From NCBI RefSeq assembly GCF_964340395.1, contig NC_135554.1, positions 5,554,975 through 5,618,974 of the forward strand: DNA of 64,000 nucleotides, in the 5' to 3' direction. Below, in pieces: positions 58,001 to 64,000 of this stretch (positions are counted from its first letter, which is position 1; each line of letters opens with the position of its first letter). The position numbers and the translations under genes are program-made. The notes beneath the pieces were generated by a model, which was given only the letters and a program-made list of their open reading frames with translations, was not told the DNA's origin and did not search any database. Source of the stretch: Glandiceps talaboti. Lineage: Eukaryota > Hemichordata > Enteropneusta > Spengelidae.

Positions 58001-59215
58001 AGCAAGATTGAATGAGTACAGTTTCTTGCTACATTTTGTCTAAGTGAAATGAACTACACATGCCACCATAGACATATCTAGACATCAAATGAACACTGCA
58101 AAGGACATTTACGTATCCTTCATCGGGTGTTTGATTCTAAGAAGAACATTGGAGCCTGAATGTCTGCATGGAGTTGCTATACATTTAAGTGGTTTATTTC
58201 ATTTAGACTAAATGTAGCAAAAGGTGCAATCTTGCTATTGAAGTATGGATTATGCGTTCCTTTTTGGTTTCTGTGTGGCTGTATCATCAAACAGAAAAGC
58301 TGAACAGTGTTGTGAAATTCACTGTAAGTGTAATGTAAGTCCCTATCTTTAAATCAGGAGACAAGTGTAATGTGGTTATAACTACAAACCAGATTCTCTC
58401 AGTGTCTACCATAAGCAAAGTATTCGAAAAACTTGTTCATCATAATCTTTTTCTACACGTGAAACACAGTCTTTCTGTTAGTCAACACGAGTTTATGGAA
58501 AAACGTTCTATCCAAACTAACCCAGTTGAATACATGGATTTCCTTGCCAGTGTCATCAATAATTGTGGTCAAGTCGATGCTGTTTATAAATGTATTTAGT
58601 AAAAGATAAGAGTTAGTCACAAACTATTTATGTATAAATTAGAGCATTATGACTTTAACGGGTTAATTTTAAACTGGCTAAGGATTCATGAAAAAATCAT
58701 CAAATTTCTTTGTTTGAAACCAGGATCATTTTTAACTGTCATAATAAGCAATTTCTCAACAATAAAAAAATTCTCAACAATAAAAATAAAAACCATGAAC
58801 TAAAACTCCGACCTACCTACCCTATTTTTTTTTAAATTTGTTCCTAAACAATTTATTTCACAGCTCTGTTTAACTGCATGAGTCTTGGTTCTCATCCTCA
58901 ATGTGAAGATAAAACTTTTTTTTTCATGAACCGTTGAACTTCATAGAACGGTATTAAAACATCCTTCTAAGGCTTGCATAAGGTTTCGCTATTAGTTCCA
59001 GTCCACAATGGACATACATACACATAACGCTATCATCAACTACGTGAACTGTTCAAATACACCGGTGAAGTCTTACCTCGGAAGGCCGAAACCAATAAAA
59101 CATCGACTTCATCTTTCTTCTTCAGCTTTGTGATATCACCAAAACATAACTCAATCACACTCTCTCCACTTTCTGTTAAAATCTTGATCGTGTCTTCTGT
59201 AAATATGCCAGCCAT
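44369..59215 (-). CDS. Macro-like plus triple-TIR multidomain protein (12 exons seen)
   Basis: Exons, in gene order: 59215-59077, 57573-57393, 56488-56374 (or to 56299), 55699-55487, 54333-54138, 53305-53143, 51385-51144, 49748-49612, 49021-48830, 47384-46732, 46061-45938, 44429-44369. All have GT-AG borders and every junction keeps phase, giving about 805 residues. The ATG at 59215 opens MAGIFTEDTIKILTESGESV. Order of modules: macro-like (residues about 1-228), TIR1 (about 233-345), TIR2 (about 385-525), TIR3-like (about 550-690), charged helical tail. There is no signal peptide or membrane segment, so it is probably cytoplasmic. The last visible donor (44369|GTAAGG) implies another exon not found; without splicing a stop falls at 44343. 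TIR domains act as adaptors or NAD+-consuming enzymes and macro domains bind ADP-ribose. A role in immunity or NAD+ signalling is inference. Confidence 0.85.
44977..45148. repeat. 13-bp tandem repeat
   Basis: About 13 copies of CTGGTATAGTGT(G/C), alternating G and C at the last position so that the true period is 26 bp. It lies in the last intron seen of the TIR gene. Confidence 0.9.
45277..45386. repeat. Inverted repeat, MITE-like hairpin
   Basis: GTACTGCACCAAAAATACTT pairs with AAGTATTTTGGTGCAGTAC, and TCCTAGCTTT with AAAGCTAGGA, around a loop of about 36 bp. Intronic. Confidence 0.85.
46498..46652. repeat. Compound CA/TACA microsatellite
   Basis: Mixed ACAC, ATAC and ATGC repeats just downstream of exon 10 in intron 10. 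Confidence 0.95.
46732..47384 (-). CDS. Exon 10: TIR3-like domain
   Basis: Acceptor GTAAATCAG|AATGAC, donor AGAG|GTGAGG; 653 bp, 217 codons. After an N-terminal helical part, the domain reads CDVAVSFAESDQKYAKLFTA, then KVVCLLSPHYIESRSQIEEF and HIALFRHR. The SPHYIESRSQIEEF segment aligns without gaps with SPAYLTSTRCMEQY (TIR1) and SPEYLQSPVCQEEY (TIR2), Glu at the same position. The BB-loop region (NDVVSSDHTQLSV) lacks the W-Q-E-x-(L/I)-Y-Q motif of TIR1 and TIR2. TIR3 is therefore degenerate and may be structural rather than catalytic. Confidence 0.75.
47636..47722. repeat. 43-bp direct duplication
   Basis: GATGTCATCACCAGAGATTT with its following TCCCATAAACCATTGCAGGA occurs twice in tandem. 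In intron 9 of the TIR gene. Confidence 0.9.
48115..48656. mobile_element. Foldback MITE in intron 9 of the TIR gene
   Basis: The left arm about 48115-48265 (GAAGAAGCTTGCCCAAGCT...GATATAAACAGTAACTG) is the inverse of the right arm about 48465-48640 (CAGTTACTGTTTATATCATT...CAGCTTGGGCAAACTTCTC). The centre contains a further direct repeat (AACAGTAACTGCATACACAC at about 48260 and 48358, each followed by GTTCAAACAAAATCCAT). No coding sequence. Confidence 0.8.
48830..51385 (-). CDS. Exons 7-9: TIR2 domain
   Basis: Exon 7 (51385-51144) brings a linker and FNYDVFISYSHKNADKAALI, then DLKIFFDTQELKT. Exon 8 (49748-49612) brings TAWQETLYQAIDGSRCMIAC and LSPEYLQSPVCQEEYNLALA. Exon 9 (49021-48830) gives EHQLHLLPICVSDLTSPSTE and the C-terminal helix. 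This is the most canonical TIR of the three. The conserved Glu in VCQEEY matches the position of the catalytic Glu of NAD+-cleaving TIRs (SARM1, plant TIRs), by alignment from memory of the family pattern. Junction phases are 1 (KT-G|GT-A) and 0. Confidence 0.8.
49505..49532. repeat. (CAGA)n microsatellite
   Basis: Seven tetramers in intron 8. Confidence 0.9.
49967..50067. repeat. Short dispersed repeat, copy 2
   Basis: Imperfect inverted ends (ATAGACTGTAAG and CTTACAGACTAT) enclose CTGCCCTC...TGTGAGGGCGCC...CACGGTGTAC. The same strings in the same order occur at 17255-17345. Possibly a ~100-bp MITE. Confidence 0.5.
50430..50600 (-). mobile_element. LINE ORF2 C-terminal remnant, minus strand
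   Basis: The minus strand reads LPNSHLYRFSFFPRILKDWG then KLPDHIIELPTIQQFKDN, the FFPRxIxDWNxLP...FK tail of Jockey-type LINE proteins. A short 3' untranslated stretch with GATGTAGATGTAGA follows. It lies in intron 7 of the TIR gene. Confidence 0.75.
50601..51143. other. Intron 7 sequence, nothing recognised
   Basis: Includes a more GC-rich stretch (about 50800-50900) without recognisable coding features. Confidence 0.45.
51958..53095 (+). repeat. 20-bp minisatellite in intron 6
   Basis: About 56 copies of CTACATCACTGTATACATAC with variants (ACAGCAC, ACACCAC, ATCGC; some AAAC insertions that change register). Reading frames of 250-280 codons of Tyr/Thr/Leu/His repeats run through parts of it and are not genes. 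It ends about 48 bp from the donor of exon 6. Confidence 0.95.
53143..54333 (-). CDS. Exons 5-6: TIR1 domain
   Basis: Exon 5 (54333-54138) opens EVPIEYDVYLSFTEKDSQTA and runs to IFMEKQDLDVDEVWQENIYQ, then VMIACTKVIC. Exon 6 (53305-53143) continues VLSPAYLTSTRCMEQYNIAL and ends MGLVQYFDC. Borders: GTCTAG|GAGGTA, TGTG|GTAAGC, TTGACAG|TGTTAA, TGTAG|GTATGT. The RCMEQY glutamate is in the position of the TIR2 VCQEEY glutamate. The alpha-A motif YLSFTEKDS differs from the more usual FISYSHKD. Confidence 0.8.
54379..54563. mobile_element. Half-copy of an intronic MITE family
   Basis: AAAGTGGCCGTGTGGATGA..., TTTGGATTTTTTTAATTC..., AACTCAATAAATCACAAAAA and TTTGTTATTGTAC follow the same order as the left arm of the foldback at 55868-56213, at about 70% identity by eye. 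Intron 4. Confidence 0.6.
54564..55486. other. Rest of intron 4
   Basis: No exon or repeat recognised. Confidence 0.5.
55487..59215 (-). CDS. Exons 1-4: macro-like N-terminal module
   Basis: Exon 1 ends ...KKDEVDVLLVSAFR, the beta-strand plus loop that opens a macro-type fold. Exon 2 begins GDYSPTPMSLIGALERELKL and has a C-W-W-S and RRLLCFE segment. Exon 3 carries RGHPGELVGDVFRCLVSILA, then SVITPLLTTGDQ. Exon 4 continues GFPKKTMLKSMIEGAVNWIK and LKKLKIVLY. The join PLLTTGDQ-GFP resembles the GTGxxGxP phosphate-binding loop of macro domains. The DYSPTP...SLIGAL block is unlike classical macro domains, so this is a divergent relative at best. A Rossmann-like ligand-binding fold other than macro is the main alternative. 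Confidence 0.6.
55868..56213. mobile_element. Foldback MITE in intron 3
   Basis: Arms of about 165 bp: AAAGTGTCCATATGGATGAG...TTTGTTATTGTAC against its inverse ...AATAACAAACATTTCACAC...CATCCATATGGCCACTTT. The tip is short. Same family as 54379-54563. Confidence 0.8.
56285..56434 (-). repeat. 75-bp tandem duplication spanning the 3' end and donor of exon 3
   Basis: 56360-56434 and 56285-56359 are nearly identical (donors GTACGT and GTATGT). Each contains the exon end ...GGAGATCAG followed by a GT donor. Because 75 is a multiple of three and the intervening part is open, use of the distal donor (56299) adds VRLIISILADKGGSVITPLL plus TTGDQ, 25 residues in frame. Confidence 0.9.
56489..57392. 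other. Intron 2, nothing recognised
   Basis: AT-rich; no exon, tandem repeat or transposon was recognised. Confidence 0.5.
57905..58330. mobile_element. Foldback MITE in intron 1
   Basis: Arms of about 145-150 bp: CTACAGTGAATTTCACAATA...CTACATTTTGTCTAAGTGAA against TTCATTTAGACTAAATGTAG...GTTGTGAAATTCACTG. The centre is about 110 bp. Imperfect, with several mismatches. Confidence 0.8.
58343..58600 (+). mobile_element. LINE reverse-transcriptase fragment
   Basis: Reads PIFKSGDKCNVVITTNQILS, VSTISKVFEKLVHHNLFLHV, then SQHEFMEKRSIQTNPVEYMD and CGQVDAVY. These correspond to the first RT blocks of Jockey-like LINEs (PIxKSGD, SxxSKVFEKL, QHGFxxxRS, QVDVVY). The YADD block is missing. It lies antisense in intron 1 of the TIR gene. 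Confidence 0.8.
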
Positions 59216-59576
59216 GTTTCAGTCGTCTTCTTAGCGTCCTTTTGGTTATAATCTACTGTTCGGCATGCGATGATTCATATATTTACAGAAACATCGCTAT
59301 CGATATTAGAGTTGACATTGTCATAGATATATATAGTATATAATACATGTACACTAGCAATATTCCGTTGGCGTAGCTACCAATCGCGATATCGTCGATG
59401 CTGATGCACATCGAATAACGCCACATACGGTGACCTCTTTAGGGGTCAACATCATTTGTTTTGTCATCAGGATCTCAAGATTTGAAGAACTCACCTCGAC
59501 CGCATAGGTGTTTATTATTTTTGAACGATGGTTACATTCGTATGTGGTAGTTGATACCAGAGAAGAGAGCTTAACT
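59216..59576. promoter_or_regulatory. Bidirectional promoter region between divergent genes
   Basis: 361 bp separate the ATG of the minus-strand TIR gene (59215) from the ATG of the plus-strand gene (59577). CG dinucleotides are unusually dense for this window (for example GTTGGCGTAGC, ATCGCGATATCGTCGATG, ATAACGCCACATACGG), as in CpG-type shared promoters. TATATATAG occurs near 59330. Start sites cannot be fixed. Confidence 0.5.

Positions 59577-64000
<4,424 letters not shown>

Overview
The window is a piece of an animal nuclear genome. It has GT-AG introns, AT-rich DNA, long intergenic stretches full of microsatellites, minisatellites and foldback elements, LINE and tRNA-SINE remnants, and metazoan gene families (TRIM-NHL, multi-TIR, GT77-like). 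The family mix suggests a marine invertebrate deuterostome such as a hemichordate or amphioxus-like animal. That assignment is inference; no ribosomal or mitochondrial marker is present.

Layout. 1-4.4 kb: no gene, a 44-bp minisatellite and a probable decayed DNA transposon. 4.46-12.7 kb: scattered plus-strand exons of an unrecognised, probably secreted or membrane gene. Its first intron holds a 4-kb, 33-bp minisatellite, and a 5'-truncated LINE with a target-site duplication lies beside its last visible exon. 13.9-15.1 kb: a minus-strand type II membrane glycosyltransferase. 16.3-20.8 kb: a nested foldback element, a frameshifted integrase-core remnant and a SWIM zinc-finger exon that runs into a second 44-bp array.

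21.8-43.9 kb: three direct tandem copies (minus strand) of an intronless TRIM-NHL E3-ligase-like gene in units of about 9-10 kb. The first copy is broken by a 16-bp deletion; the other two are open (756 and 770 aa). The units carry the same flanks, LINE tails and 44-bp minisatellite, with one SINE and one DNA element present in one unit and absent from another.

44.3-59.2 kb: a minus-strand gene of at least 12 exons encoding a macro-like N-terminal module followed by three TIR or TIR-like domains (about 805 residues visible). Its introns hold MITEs, LINE pieces and a 1.1-kb, 20-bp minisatellite. 59.58 kb to the end: a divergent plus-strand gene with a signal-peptide exon and a possible thioredoxin-like segment, running off the window. 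The two genes start 361 bp apart, head to head.

The strongest candidate for new biology is the macro-like/triple-TIR gene. It joins a possible ADP-ribose-binding module to TIR domains that keep an aligned glutamate, and an exon-end duplication gives it two in-frame donor sites inside the macro-like loop. The tandem TRIM array, whose unit boundaries coincide with a minisatellite made from a LINE C-terminus, is the second.
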